Positions 12,360 through 24,307 of a stretch of DNA of 64,000 bases are shown here, in pieces. Every line of letters begins with the position of its first letter. Positions within the stretch are counted from its first letter, which is position 1. The position numbers were made by a program, and so were the translations under genes. Source of the stretch: Leptodontidium sp. MPI-SDFR-AT-0119 (lineage: Eukaryota > Ascomycota > Leotiomycetes > Helotiales > Leptodontidiaceae); the NCBI GenBank assembly GCA_020726505.1, contig JAHLEZ010000004.1:3038001-3102000 (forward strand), written 5' to 3'. The notes beneath the pieces are model-generated. The model searched no databases and was not told the origin of the DNA. It saw nothing but the letters and a program-made list of their open reading frames with translations.

Positions 12360-13115
12360 TGAGGCGGATATGGCTGAGGAAACTGAAGTGGAAGTCGAAA
12401 TGAATTTTGTGGAGAGCAGGAAATGTTCATTTCTTCCAGCTCAGCTGAATATCACACCCATGCTTAGTCAGTTGAGGACAAGGTGATACGAAAAAAGCCA
12501 CGTTACTTCCTATTGGCGGCAATTAATGAGGCTGAAATCAATAAGCTACAGACCAAAGAAGAGAGAGTGCCGCTGTAGAACTCAATTGAAGATTCTCCCT
12601 CCATAAGTGTACAAAGACGAATTTCCCGGACTTGACGTTTCCACTCTTTCCAACACCACCCCCAATTGACAAGACCTTGATGCCCTTGCTCTTTCTGTCG
12701 TACGAAGCGCCCAGATTCAGCCCTTGACCACAAAGTAGTAATCAGAAGATTTGAGCACATTTAAATGTCAGCTTTTTATTAAGTCGGGTTTCGATTAGAT
12801 CTTATGTGCTCTTTTGTATGAGATTATGCGAAGAATTATGGTCGACCCATTTATTTAGCGAAGTAAACACGCTCTTGACAGCAAAGCTGCGACCAAACTC
12901 GCAGAGCACATCACAAACTCTTAATTTAGAGAGACTGCCCCGAGGGGAACATCAAAAAGTTCACTCTATCCATCTATGTAACGATAAGCCCGAAAATTAG
13001 AGACATGTCGCATTATGCTACTACAAACACCCTTTTGTTGACACAAGCTACCACCGTTCGCAACACCTTGGCCATTCAAAACCGAGAAAAACTGATAATA
13101 ATTCGTGGTGAGAGA
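12360..13115. other. Intergenic, no gene recognised
   Basis: The stretch holds the HET gene's upstream region and the 3' flank of the TDT gene. Only short unconvincing open frames occur. Confidence 0.6.
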
Positions 13116-14834
13116 TCATGCAGGACGCTTCGAGTCCTTGAAAAGGATATTCCTCTTCTGGAAGAGATCCGTACCTAGACAAGGAGCGTAGAACATCTTG
13201 CCCGTCCAAGACCGCTGTGCAGTACCCGCAGCAACCACGAGCCACATCACGACGCATGTTCCTGTCAAAACCTAGAGGGAAAAAGATATCAGCACCAACT
13301 CCAACTCGAGCGTTTGTGTATCTGAAGAGTGGACTCACGCAAGAGAGGATCTTGAAGAATTGAGATTCCAGCTCCTCGCCAATGGATATCGTCAAAAGTG
13401 TGAACACGCCTGTTCCAAAAATTAGACATGCATCACCCAGAGCAGGAACAGAACACTTGCCGACAGGGAATATAAACCCCCACCATCCCATGTTGAAAGG
13501 AAACCCGCCAGAGGTAGCTATCATGACAACCGCAACGAAGAACCAGACGATGGAGAAACCCCACATAATCAGACCGACGAGAAATCCCACGGCGTAAAAC
13601 AAGTCTCCAGCGTCTTTGACCTTGGAAAGACTGTGGGTTACGGGAAACAGATTTCGAGCTAGCTTTCCGAGGACCATTATGCTATTGTGAGTCAGTTTTT
13701 ATGTCACATTTAACAAATTTGGATTGGGAAGGGCAAACATAGAGATACTCACGAGAATCCAGACAAGCTCAGCGGCCCGATGGGTAGGAGGAGGGATACG
13801 ATTACTTCCCGCTTAACGGGTTTGTGGACAGTCATGCGGAGGAAGTAAAGGGTCAATATGATCCAAGACAGTGGCGACCCGATGCCCCAGAGAATGTAGG
13901 ATATTATCAGCGTCCAGAGTCGGTGATTCGGGTCTGGGATCACTCCTGCTACGAGGCCACCTGAGGTCGCAGCGATCACGACAGAGACGATTGGGATGAA
14001 GTACAATGCCGTCATCTCTTCCAGCTCGCTTCTCCGGTTTGACATTCTTGAATTGTTTGTCAGCGATGAAATTTCCAGGGTGCTGATTTGGAGAGGAGGT
14101 TGGTTCATTTGCTAAGAATATAAGGAAGATGGTATTCACATCATATATGTCAGATGAAAGCAAGCGATCAATGCCATCACGCTGTCAATCCACCAGAGCA
14201 CCCAAGCGAGCGTGGCCATGCCATGACCCCACACAGGCACACATACCAAGACAGTCATATTGATGAGCGTGGCAAGACCGACTGGGAATGTCGCGAGAAA
14301 CAAGCTCTGATGCGGATGTCGCAGCACGGCTGGGAAGACGCGGGGATATAGAAAGTATCTGAGGCACGATATGGCAGTGAAGAGTGAAAACAGAACGAGA
14401 TTCAGTACGAAGAAAATCACTGAGATGATCTGTAGCCAGTCCCCGTTGTATGGCAATTGGTGGAGCATGATTGATAAAACTCCAGTGCTCATGGTGATGA
14501 TGAACCATCTGCATCAAGTCAGTCCCTCTGTACAGATTTGGGTAGAAGTCGGAACAACTTACGATGGAGTGAAGTTCCTCACGATTCTCTGGAATCCTCG
14601 TTCTTGGGGGCTGACCTGGGGTGCATTTTGTCCTGGGAGGTCCGCTTCTACGTCCTTCCTCCCTGCGCTGACCATGGTGGATGATTCGGACAAGGTTTCG
14701 GTACGAATGTTCTGCAGCCCCTCAACTGGTAGTTGTGTTTGTTGGGCTTGCTCTTCACGTTCAAGAATCGACTCGGGACTATGGAAATGTAACTGGCAAT
14801 CGGGTGCATTGCAGGGGCTCTCTGGTTGTGTCAT
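13116..14834 (-). CDS. TDT-family transporter (SSU1 sulfite efflux / Mae1 malate type)
   Basis: A membrane protein of the tellurite-resistance/dicarboxylate (TDT, SLAC1-like) family, whose fungal members export sulfite (Ssu1) or take up C4-dicarboxylates (Mae1). Six exons fit in frame: 14834-14563, 14508-14140, 14082-13753, 13681-13461, 13409-13339 and 13271-13116, giving 472 residues. After a hydrophilic tail of about 85 residues comes RNFTPSWFIITMSTGVLS, the classic start of the first membrane segment. Further landmarks are ATFPVGLATLINM, the HGMATLAWVLWWIDSV helix, PIGPLSLSGF and MGWWGFIFPVGVFTLLT. About ten hydrophobic helices are visible. The fourth intron has a GC donor. The overall wording of the motifs looks more like the Ssu1 branch, but substrate is inferred only. 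Confidence 0.88.
13410..13460 (-). other. GC-AG intron inside the TDT gene
   Basis: Read on the minus strand the intron begins GCAAGT and ends ACAG. Removing it joins FIFPVG to VFTLLT, the conserved family sequence, in frame. No GT donor nearby gives that join, so the non-canonical donor is required unless the exon is misread. Confidence 0.8.
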
Positions 14835-15602
14835 GTTTGATGTTACCGCTGTTGATTGAGGGGATGAATTGTGATCAAATTTAGGGAGAGAATAAGTTCA
14901 AGTTTCCTGATTATCAGACAACAGTTGATTGAGTACCGGTTTGAGCAAACACTCCTCCTGACAGCTGACCGACTTTGTTATATACAAACTTCTGCGACCA
15001 ACCCTACGCTGTACTCCCACAGCGTGTACCTGAATCTGCACTGGGTAAAGCCCGCGGACCACGTAAACAGTTATTCAGCCTTCCCGAATGCAACCCCATT
15101 TGCTCCAGGTACAAACGACGGTTTTCAGCAGCCGTGACTAATCTCCCTGCTCCAGAGATGCGGGGCACTTGGCAAACGGGATTTGACACTTGGCAAGGCT
15201 TGCGCGACCTCAATGTTTGCATTCAAAGCCCCCCTCTCGCTTATGCAGCCCTATCGGAGAAAAAAAGTGGACAGTCATGATGATGCTTACGGAGTACTTG
15301 CATGCTGACATGCTGAAACAGCATCATCGACCAAAGATCAAAGCCCGGAGACCGGGAACTGACCAGATTGAAGACGACGCATCGTCAGTATAAACACCTT
15401 GTTGGCTTTTTAGTATGAGGCGGGGTAACTTGTAGCTGACTACAAATAAATGTACTGGACGACTGGACAATCAAGGATAGATTGAAAATGTCACTATATA
15501 GAAGAGCTCTCCCGTCAAAGCAACGATGCTCGAAAAACCGACGCTCACGTTTTATGTCCCCTGTTTATGTCCACCATTTTATGCCCAACGCCAGCCAATC
15601 CC
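14835..15602. other. Intergenic, no gene recognised
   Basis: Upstream region of the TDT gene and downstream flank of the cysteinyl-tRNA synthetase gene. Only short overlapping open frames, none recognisable. Confidence 0.6.
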
Positions 15603-18197
15603 TCATGCATTTTTTGCTTTCCACTCCTCGTACGTCTTTTTTTGTTTCTCAAAATCCTTCGTCAACTTCTTCCGAAGATTCTTTGACACATCTTCGCCTG
15701 CCTTCGTCTTCGTCGGTATACCATCAGCATCCCAATCACTCCAATTGTCGTTCCGGAACATGTCAAGTGGATTGATCTTCGCCTTTTCGGCTTTCTCTAG
15801 CTCGGCCTTCTGGCGGTCCAGTCTGGCTTGTTCTTTCTGAGCAGCCTTCTCTCGCTCCTTGGCAGCCTTCTCCTCTTTCTGAGCGAGAAGCTCTGCTTTG
15901 GGGATGAACTTGATCAGTGCACTTTGCCCGTCGCTTCTGTCGTCGAGGTAGACACCGAGATTAGTCAGGTCGTTGTCTCGAATCTGGTCAGAGAGGGCGA
16001 GAATCTCTTCCTTGGAAGAAGATGCCGGGGCGATTTTCCGCAACTCATCACGCATCCTCGAGACAACACGGAGGTATGGCATGGCAAGTGCTTCTGGGTC
16101 CTTGGTCCCTGCAGACTCTAGGGACGAAAACTCCGAGTCCACATCTGCAGCCAAAAGTTGGTCAAGTGATTTCGAATGCAGCGCCAATCGCTGAACCTCT
16201 CTTTTCAAGAATTGATAAACCGTGGCGTATGGGGCAACAGCTTCCTGGGGCGTCAAGTTCGAATTGGAAACATTGACCCATCCAAGTCCGTCATATGGCG
16301 GTGATGCATTCGAATCCAGACCAAATATGCCCACCATTTTTGTGACCCAACGAGCAGCGTCTTCCAATCCCTTGATATCGAGGTCTGATTTCTGCATACC
16401 GATGTGGATGTTCGCGTCCTTGATCAACTCGGCGATCGCACGCATCGCACGAGGGGTATCGAAAGAATCTGAAAGTGCCAACTTCATCTCCGATTGTGCC
16501 TTTTCAACTCTCGCCGCAAAAACCCCACCAGTGGTGCTATTCAAGGTCAACGACTTCAATGCATCTGCTGGACCACCAGCTTCCGCAATCAAAGACTTCA
16601 CTGTGATGAAGAAGTTCTAGAACGTTAGCAAGGAATGCAGCAAGGAATTCTCACGAGGACTATTGCACTCACATTGACGGTACTCTCCCAAACCTCAGCC
16701 ATCGTTCTCATATCAGCAGAAATCTCCACACCATCGTTCCACTTCCCCATCAGGAACACAACTCTCATACCTCTCGGGGTATAATCCTTCAAAGCATCTC
16801 TGATCGTCTGGAAGTTCTTCAGAGACTTGGACATCTTCAAGCCAGATATCGACAAGTGACCTATGTGCAAAAAGTATTTGACCCAGTTGTGGGGACCACT
16901 ATGGTCGCAGAAGTACGCTTCACTTTGGGCAAGCTCATTATCATGATGAGGAAAAATCAGGTCGATTCCACCCGAGTGGATATCCATCTCCGATCCGAGA
17001 ACATCAGAAGCCATCACAGAGCACTCAATATGCCAGCCAGGTCTTCCATCTCCCCAAGGACTTGGCCACGCAGGCTCACCCGCCTTGGACTTCTTCCAGA
17101 GAGCGAAGTCTCCAGCAGCACGCTTCCCGCCAACATTCTTCGACAACGATCCTTCTCCTTCCTCCTGCAATGCCTTGTCATTCCTGCTCTCGGGCCGCAG
17201 TCGCGCATACGTGTTTCCGGCCTTCTCGAAAGCCGCGATATCGAAGTAAACTGAGCCCTCACTCTCGTATGCAAATCCTTTTTGAACGATCTTCTGAACG
17301 AAATCCGCGATTTGAGGAACATACGCTGTGACTCGAGTAATGACATCGGGTCGCAGAACATTCAACGCATCCATGTCTTCCATAAATTGATCCTCCCAGT
17401 ATTTCGTAACGTCAGTGAAAATAGTGTGATCGTGACCATCAATCGACCCCTTGCGTAACGAGTCCAAGTATGATGAAAGTACTTCGTCTGCTCCCCCAAA
17501 CACCTTGTTTTCCTGCATGGCCGTCGAAGCTGCAGTCAGGTTTGCAAGATGCATCTTCATCTTCGCCTCCACATCTCCTGGCTTCTCTCCTGTCAATGAT
17601 CCTCCAGCCAGAACTTTCCCATACGCAGCATCTCTTCGTTCCACATAGTTGCTGGGGTTCAGCTCTCCGGCTTTCAGAAGTTCGGGCAGGTATTCCTCCG
17701 CATATGTTTGGAAGGCTTTCGCAGCCAGGTCCATGAGGTCAGATTCGGAGAGTTTCCGCGCCTTCTCCTCGTCCAGCAGTCTTTGTCGTCGCGCCTTCAC
17801 GATAATCTGCAAAAAGGTCAGCAAGGTACGCACAGTTATTGATGCATGTGAGACGCACCTTATCATCCACATCCGTAATGTTCATGACAAACTTGACTTC
17901 GTAGCTAAAGTAGTCCCGCAGAATCCTGCGTATGATATCGGTCGAGACATAGTTCCTGGCGTGGCCCAGATGCGAGTGGTCGTAGACGGTAGGTCCGCAG
18001 GCGTACCAAGAAACCTTCCCCTCAACCTTGGGCTCGAATGGCACTGGCAGGCCAGGCTTCAGCGAGTTGTGGATTTTTAATTGCTCCATTCTCGCAGAGA
18101 TTCTCGTAGAGAGGGTTCGCAGGCCAGGGCGCGAAGTTCGTCGTATGGCGTATGGTTGCGGTGCAGAGGTGCGAAGAAAGATTGGGAAAGGGCGCAT
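15603..18197 (-). CDS. Cysteinyl-tRNA synthetase, probably cytosolic and mitochondrial forms
   Basis: A class I aminoacyl-tRNA synthetase that charges tRNA-Cys. Three exons (18197-17859, 17806-16673, 16616-15603) give 828 residues. The HIGH-type box is HSHLGHAR, following the zinc-ligand segment ACGPTVYD; other zinc ligands lie in WHIECSV and HHDNE; the KMSKS loop is [16 protein letters not shown]-like helical region and a Lys/Glu-rich coiled tail (near [16 protein letters not shown]) follow, as in eukaryotic forms. The first 36 residues are rich in Arg and Ser with no acidic residue and read like a mitochondrial presequence. A second in-frame ATG at 18089 (MEQLKIHNS) would give the cytosolic enzyme of 792 residues. 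That both starts are used is inference, but single-gene dual targeting is common for fungal synthetases. Confidence 0.96.
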
Positions 18198-20057
18198 TCA
18201 GTGACCTTTATAGTGTTTGGTCTGCCTGACTGTACTTTGGCTGTCTGTCCTTTGACTGCGCCTTGCCTTGTCTTGCCTTGCTTTGCCTTTCCTGGTGGTC
18301 GTGCTGGAGGATGATGCGCCGAAGGGGGAGACAGAGGAGAAACAGAGGAGGAGGCCAAGGAGGGTTGGGGTGAAAGGAGGAGGGAGTCAAAGGAGGAGTC
18401 AAAGAAGGAGTCAAAGAGGAAGTGAGAGGGCTGAGATGATTGCGCTTCGAGTCCAATCACGTCCAGTCCCCCGATTGCAGGCGGGCGGGCAGCCGCACTG
18501 ATTATGACTCGGTGGTGGGTGGTGAAAGCCTTGGCGCGCGGTTCCCAAGCCAAGCCCACCTGGGCAGCTTCAGTCTCAGCCTCGCCTAGATTTATTTTGT
18601 TGATTTCGCCAGCCTGGTCAACGATTCCTTCAAAGCCATGTAACTCGTATCTCGGCCAAATGTTTCGTTCGCTTTTCGATGTGCAGGTATACGCACAGTA
18701 TATCAAAGTTATTCAGTCACCGGCAGGAGCGACAAATTCAATCCTCTCTTCCAAAGGAACAGCTGCTGGACAATCGCTCGTTTGATGCCCCCTCGGTTTG
18801 GCAAAGCTGATATTATCTTCCATAGGTGCTGTACATAGCATGGACTGTTTGTGGCTTAAACCAACAAAAGAAAACCGATTTTCATTTCGGGAGCTTGAGA
18901 GACAGTGTACCTCCGTAGAAGCGGAGGACAAAGCAAGCATCACATGCTAAGGCTTCATCCCACCACTAGCAGCTTTGACCCCGCTATGCCTGGCTGCTCC
19001 TGGCTGCTCTACTGAGGCATCCCCTCGAAGCCAGTTCCCCAGCTTCTTGATATCGGTGACCTAGAATGTCGGCTTCTGCTTCTTTATAGCTTCACATAGC
19101 CCGTGGCATACCTATCCGCAAACGAAACCTTTCCCCAAATTGGAATGGAAATGGACGATGGCCAAACTGGGAACAGGATAGGCTTGCGAACAAGATGCAA
19201 GAAGCTGAGTATGCAGATGCTAGTTTCGTCGGAATAAAGCACCGCACACCCTCAACTTCACCTCTCGATATCCAGCTGGTGTTGTCTCTCAGTACCTGAA
19301 ATGGAATAAATTAGAGATGTCTAAGATTGGTCTGATTGAGGTGGCTTGTGGCAAGGTCGTTGAAGGTTTTAGACCCAGTTACCGCCTTTTCAACTGGAAC
19401 TTGAGAAAGAGTGTCTAGCATAAAGACAACTCCATGCCAGCGAACGAGAGCTTGGAACTACAGTCTTAGATATCCACTGCGAATCAACTTCCTAGTACTG
19501 CCCAGTGCTACTGGCTGCTCCGATTCTATTAGTCAACTCAGCCCTACCTACCTAAGTACGCAGTGTGCTGACTAGCACGGAGGTGCCGGGCATGGCATCT
19601 TTAGAACGGGAATTCGGAAAGAAATGTTTTATCTAACGACACGTCCAACTAGGATCTCCCAATCATGACTCCCAATATAACTTCGTCCATGTCCTCCTTC
19701 CCCTTCTGCCGCGTTTCCGTACGGCAGGTTGCGAATGGCGAGGATGACCGAGAGCCTAGCATGCTTAGTGTGCTGCGAATGCAGCTACACGGGATGATGA
19801 CACCCTTGCGCAAGGATTTAGGTGATTGATGGACGAATCAATCGAAGGGTGAGAAAGGAAGAAGTGGGAAGTATGAAGTATACAGGGCGGGAATATAAGA
19901 TGCAGTTCTGATCTTTCCTGACCTCCCGTATTTGGTCGTCAAAGCTCCCCGACTTACAGCAAACCTTGGTAGCAACCTTACCGTACACCTACCAAATAAC
20001 AAATCGTTAACTTACATATTCTTCAAACCCATCATTCAAGCCTTTGACAGAATCGAA
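18198..20057. other. Intergenic, no gene recognised
   Basis: About 1.9 kb between divergent genes (cysteinyl-tRNA synthetase and the CipC-like gene). The 18200-18500 part is purine-rich on the plus strand. No coding sequence or RNA gene is recognised. Confidence 0.6.
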
Positions 20058-20717
20058 ATGGCCTACGGTTGGGGTAAGAATCATTTGCAGCTCAAAAGTA
20101 GAGCGATGTCTACGTACTAACCGAACGCCAGACGACTCGGAGCGATCGTATCAAGAATCCCGAGAATACAACGGAGAACCCCACCACAAAGCAAAATTTG
20201 GCCATGAAGCATTGGCTGGAGCAGCTTCATTTGGGGCATTCAAATTGTTTGAGGATAGACAGCGACGGGAAGGTGAGTCAAGACGTAGAAGGATCTGCTG
20301 TTCCACCAGCACCCGGGATCCGAAACACCGACTCCAAAGAGGTTCCGGAAGCCAACAATTCAATGCTGATTCCTGGCCATAGGCAAGCCAGTCTCTCATG
20401 CATTCGCCAAAGAACTCCTCGTCGGAATCGCAGGGGCTGAGATCGACAAACTTATCGAATCAAAAGGCCTGGACTACATCGACAGGCAGAAAGCAAAGAA
20501 GCACGCCCAAGAGAATGTCGAGAACATGTACGATCAACACTATGTGAGAGGACAGGGTGCTGATCAGTACGACCCGTGAGTACATTTCTGTGATATGTTG
20601 AACCTCTTGCTGAAATGTGGAACAAGGAATCAATATGCGCCGCCTCAACATCTGGAACGCCACGAGCATCACGAGCATCATCATCATGAACGACGGGAAT
20701 ACGATGACGATTATTGA
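20058..20717 (+). CDS. cipC: CipC-like protein (DUF3759), stress or antibiotic response
   Basis: A small soluble protein of the fungal CipC family, first noted as induced by concanamycin in Aspergillus; its molecular job is unknown. Four exons (20058-20073, 20132-20272, 20383-20575, 20627-20717) give 146 residues. The family core is visible: GWDDSE at the N-terminus, HEALAGAASFGAFKLFED, then KELLVGIAGAEIDKLIESKGLDYIDRQKAKKHA. The C-terminus after residue 115 is low-complexity, with a His/Glu-rich run (about ten His in 20 residues) ending in acidic Asp/Tyr residues; this could bind metal, which is a guess. The first exon is only 16 nt but gives the expected tryptophan-containing start. Confidence 0.9.
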
Positions 20718-21265
20718 TTTTTGGAGTGGTAGCTGAAATGCGAACATGCTAGGAATCTTTCGTCTTTGACCGTGGCGTTAAATCGGTGGGAGAGTGTACA
20801 GTACGATATGTAAACAGTACAAAAAACAAAAAAATGATCAACTCCGCAGTGCTACCGGATGTAATGAAATCCACCGTTAAATCAGGATGAAACTATCTCT
20901 GCCTTGCAAGAAGAATGGTGGTACAAAATGACACCAACGCAACGAAATGGGATGTTCCACACGTTCTCGTCCACGACAAATAACTCCCGAATAGGATGGC
21001 CATGAGCCATGACCAAAAAGGAGTTAGATATCCAGTGAGACGATTGCGACATTCAGAGGAATTATTCTTATCAAGTGTGAGAGCCGAATTCCAATTAAAG
21101 AAGTTGGTTTTTGGTCGTTCCGAAGCAGGAAGGTAGGTAAAGTAGCAAAGGTGGGCGGGTTGTCCAGATTCAGTGCCAAGCTATCTCCAGGACAACTGAC
21201 CCTAAAGCCAGCCTCACTTCCTCACATCACAACTATCGCACCTCCACAGCTAAACAACACTCCTC
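20718..21265. other. Intergenic, no gene recognised
   Basis: The 3' flank of the CipC-like gene and promoter region of the aminopeptidase gene. Confidence 0.6.
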
Positions 21266-21275
21266 TATATATAAA
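21266..21275 (+). promoter_or_regulatory. Probable TATA box of the M18 aminopeptidase gene
   Basis: TATATATAAA lies 62 bp upstream of the ATG at 21337. It also argues against starting the protein at the in-frame codon at 21151, which lies upstream of the box. Confidence 0.5.
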
Positions 21276-21336
21276 TCTTCTACTCCCTCAGACTTCTATC
21301 ATCCAATCCACCAAGTCCACATCCTTCCAGTCCACC

Positions 21337-23417
21337 ATGGTCCGCAACGGTCCCAATTCCCTCCGAGGAAGCGTATCCACGCTGTCCCTCCGAACGAGAG
21401 TCGAAGACGATAACGAACGGGCGACCCGTGAACGCATCGCAGAGCTTGAATCACAACTGGCAGCTGCGGAAGAGAAGGTAGCGGCAAATAGAAGAGCTTT
21501 GGAATCGCAATCGCAGACTGCAACATGCAACGGGGTTGATCATTTGGGCTTCGACCTCCCTTGCCGTGCAAGTGGACCAAAGCCAGCTTTCAACAACATG
21601 GGCAGTAGGGCATACCCATCGATACTGAATGAGGAGGACTCCACGAAGCAGCCCATATCACAGTATGGATTACAATACCCAACAAGAGAACATCTGCCCC
21701 GCCCAGAGACTATGGAGGAAACTATGCGACGATATCAGCGTTCGGCGGAGGAGAGGCTGCAACGACTTCGTCAGGCGTCCAGTGGTCCCATAACTCTAGA
21801 AGATACCTTCCAGAAAGATCCCGAATTCAAGAGTCTGTTCGAGAAGTTCAACGAGAGCAGACAGAACGCAGGGAGGAGTCTGATCTCCAATGGATTGAAA
21901 CTCGAGGGAAGCACACTCAAGAGCCCAGAGGCATATTGCCAACCCTTCTGCGACTTCTTGACAGAGAACCCGACGGTTTTCCATGCGGTGGACCATTTTG
22001 GAGCGAAATTGGAGAAAGCTGGATTCAAGAAGGTATGGCTGCCTCCCCATTCCCATTCGGTGCCATGCTAACATGCAACAGCTATCTGAACGCAAAGCTT
22101 GGACCGAGGATCTGAAGTTGGGAGGAAAGTACTTTGTCACAAGAAACGGAAGCTCTCTTATTGCATTCACAGTCGGCGGTGGTTACAGCAGCGGGAATGG
22201 CGTTGCCATGGTTGCAGGACACGTCGATGCGTTGACTACCAGACTAAAGCCTGTCAGCAACAAGAAGACATCGGCTGGTTATGTCCAGCTTGGTGTTGCA
22301 CCATACGCTGGAGCTCTAAACACAACATGGTGGGATCGTGATCTTGGTATTGGAGGAAGAGTCATTGTCAAAGATCCAGACACGGGAAAGATTACTACAA
22401 AACTCGTGAAGTTGGGCTGGCCCAGTAAGTTAACCACTTGGAAATTGCATCAGTGTTGACTTTTCAGTTGCCAAAATCCCTACCCTTGCACCTCATTTTG
22501 GTGTTGGCATGCTTGGAACGAACAACGCCGAGACCGAAGCTGTCCCCATTATTGGTCTTGACGACTCCAACAGCTCCTCCACCGAGGAATTCCAGAACCA
22601 GACACTCGGCGGAGTAGGTAGCTTCACAGCGACACAACCGCCAAAGCTTGTCAGAGCTATCGCAGGAGAACTCAGCATCCAAGACTACTCATCCATCGTC
22701 AACTGGGAACTTGAACTCTATGACATCCAGCCTGCGCAGTGTGGTGGATTGGAGAAGGAGTTTATCTTTGGTGGCCGTATTGACGATAAGATCTGCTCTT
22801 GGGCTGCTGTCGAAGGTCTTCTTGCAGCAGCACCAACCTCGGACAGTGATGGCTTGATCAAGTTGGTCGGTGTCTTTGACGACGAGGAAATAGGATCCCA
22901 GCTGCGCCAAGGTGCAAAGAGCAATTTCCTTCCCAGCGTTGTTGAGCGTATCACCGAAGCTTTCTCCAAGTCCGGATCCAGCGCCAATATCCTTTCTCAA
23001 ACTTACGCCAACTCTTTCCTCATTTCAGCAGACGTTACTCATGCCGTAAACCCCAACTTCCTCGGTCGTTACCTCGAGAACCACGCGCCAAGACTGAATA
23101 TCGGCATGGCTATCGCCTCAGACTCGAATGGACACATGACCACCGACTCTGTCTCAACTGCCCTCCTCACACGTGTAGCTGAGAAGAGTGGCAGCAAGTT
23201 GCAAATGTTTCAGATCCGTAACGACTCCAGAAGCGGAGGAACTGTTGGACCAATGCTCAGTTCTGCCATGGGCGTCAGGGCCATTGATGCTGGTATTGCT
23301 CAGCTGAGCATGCACAGTATTCGTGCCACGGTTGGATCCTTGGACCCTGGTCTAGGAGTCAAGCTCTTTAAAGGCTATTTTGATCACTTTGAGAGTGTTG
23401 ACGCAGAGTTTGAGTGA
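21337..23417 (+). CDS. M18 aspartyl/vacuolar aminopeptidase (Ape1/Lap4-like) with N-terminal extension
   Basis: A zinc metallo-exopeptidase that removes N-terminal residues; the yeast relative Ape1 reaches the vacuole by selective autophagy. Three exons (21337-22032, 22082-22424, 22468-23417) give 662 residues. Metal ligands and catalytic residues are in place: GHVDA, GRIDDKICSW, DDEEIGSQ, SADVTHAVNP and the SMHSIR histidine. The catalytic body starts near residue 205 (FCDFLTENPTVFHAV). Ahead of it are about 200 extra residues: a basic Arg/Ser-rich start, a predicted coiled coil (ERIAELESQLAAAEEKVAANR, residues about 30-52), and a second charged helix (EETMRRYQRSAEERLQRLR). Usual family members are near 470-520 residues. 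The extension could drive oligomer or receptor binding as the Ape1 propeptide does; that is inference. Confidence 0.94.
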
Positions 23418-24307
23418 ATTAGTCAATGGGCTTTTAGCGAAGGCGATGTGGATTTTTATACAGTACACTAGATGGATTATAGATAGTAGACGGTTCACGA
23501 TGCATGGAGTTCGCCCAGAAGTGAGTGTAATTGAAGAATCGAACCACAAGTCTCTCAGCCCAACTTTTTGAATTGGAATCGTGCAATGGGTGTATCATTA
23601 CACCGTCTCAGCCTTATTGTAAATCATACGATAGAAAGGTATTTATACCACATGGCATTGGATATCCCCGAATCTCCTGCTGGTGCAGCCTGGTTGGCAT
23701 TTCACTCCAGGTCGCCTATGATAAATTACCCGTAGTCGACTGTTCTAGAACCTTTCTGTGGCTGGTCATCTCATGACAGCCACAGCTGCAGCTGAGAGTT
23801 ATTTTAAATTCCCATCCATAAGATGTGATGACCGTCCACCTCGGACCCCGACATTTAGCGTGGATGTAACCGTGATACAGACACGATATAAATTCGGCTG
23901 AGCACCCTCAGGTGGATAGAAGAGGTCGAGGCCGCCCACTAATAAATGCAACATCTGATACTGAATTCCGATTATTGTCAGGCGATCTACTCTATTGAAT
24001 TCAACAGCAGGAGTTCAAAGTTTGGGCATCTTCCGATCGTGCTTCAGGGAGATGTTGCCAGAAGTATATTCAGTCACGTGTCATGTTTCACAACTCTAGA
24101 CCTCCACGGTGTCTGCATATCCCAATCAAAGTTCATCCGAATATCACCGCTGCAACTCCACACCCACCACTCCATCACGAGTCAGAATCCCACTCAACGT
24201 CCACCTCGCCGTGTCACAACACCACAGCTTATTCGATCAACGACCGACCCAATAGCTACGTCCACCTCTTCCATCCAGGGGCCAGCACCCAGGTCAAATT
24301 CATCAAG
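23418..24307. other. Intergenic / 5' leader region of the C2H2 factor gene
   Basis: The first part is the aminopeptidase 3' flank. From about 23946 there are ATG-initiated open frames: one (23946-24506) in another frame overlapping the factor's start, and one at 24083 in frame with it. They could be upstream regulatory frames or an N-terminal extension. Confidence 0.5.

Noticed and set aside
15004..15393. Overlapping frames between the TDT and cysteinyl-tRNA synthetase genes
   Set aside because: Short, on both strands, no motif.
18077..18706. 209-residue minus-strand frame upstream of the cysteinyl-tRNA synthetase gene
   Set aside because: Low-complexity Ser/Pro content, overlaps the known start in another frame, no family resemblance.
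21151..21336. Longer N-terminus of the M18 aminopeptidase from 21151
   Set aside because: A TATA box at 21266 lies inside this stretch and the sequence is low-complexity; the ATG at 21337 is preferred.
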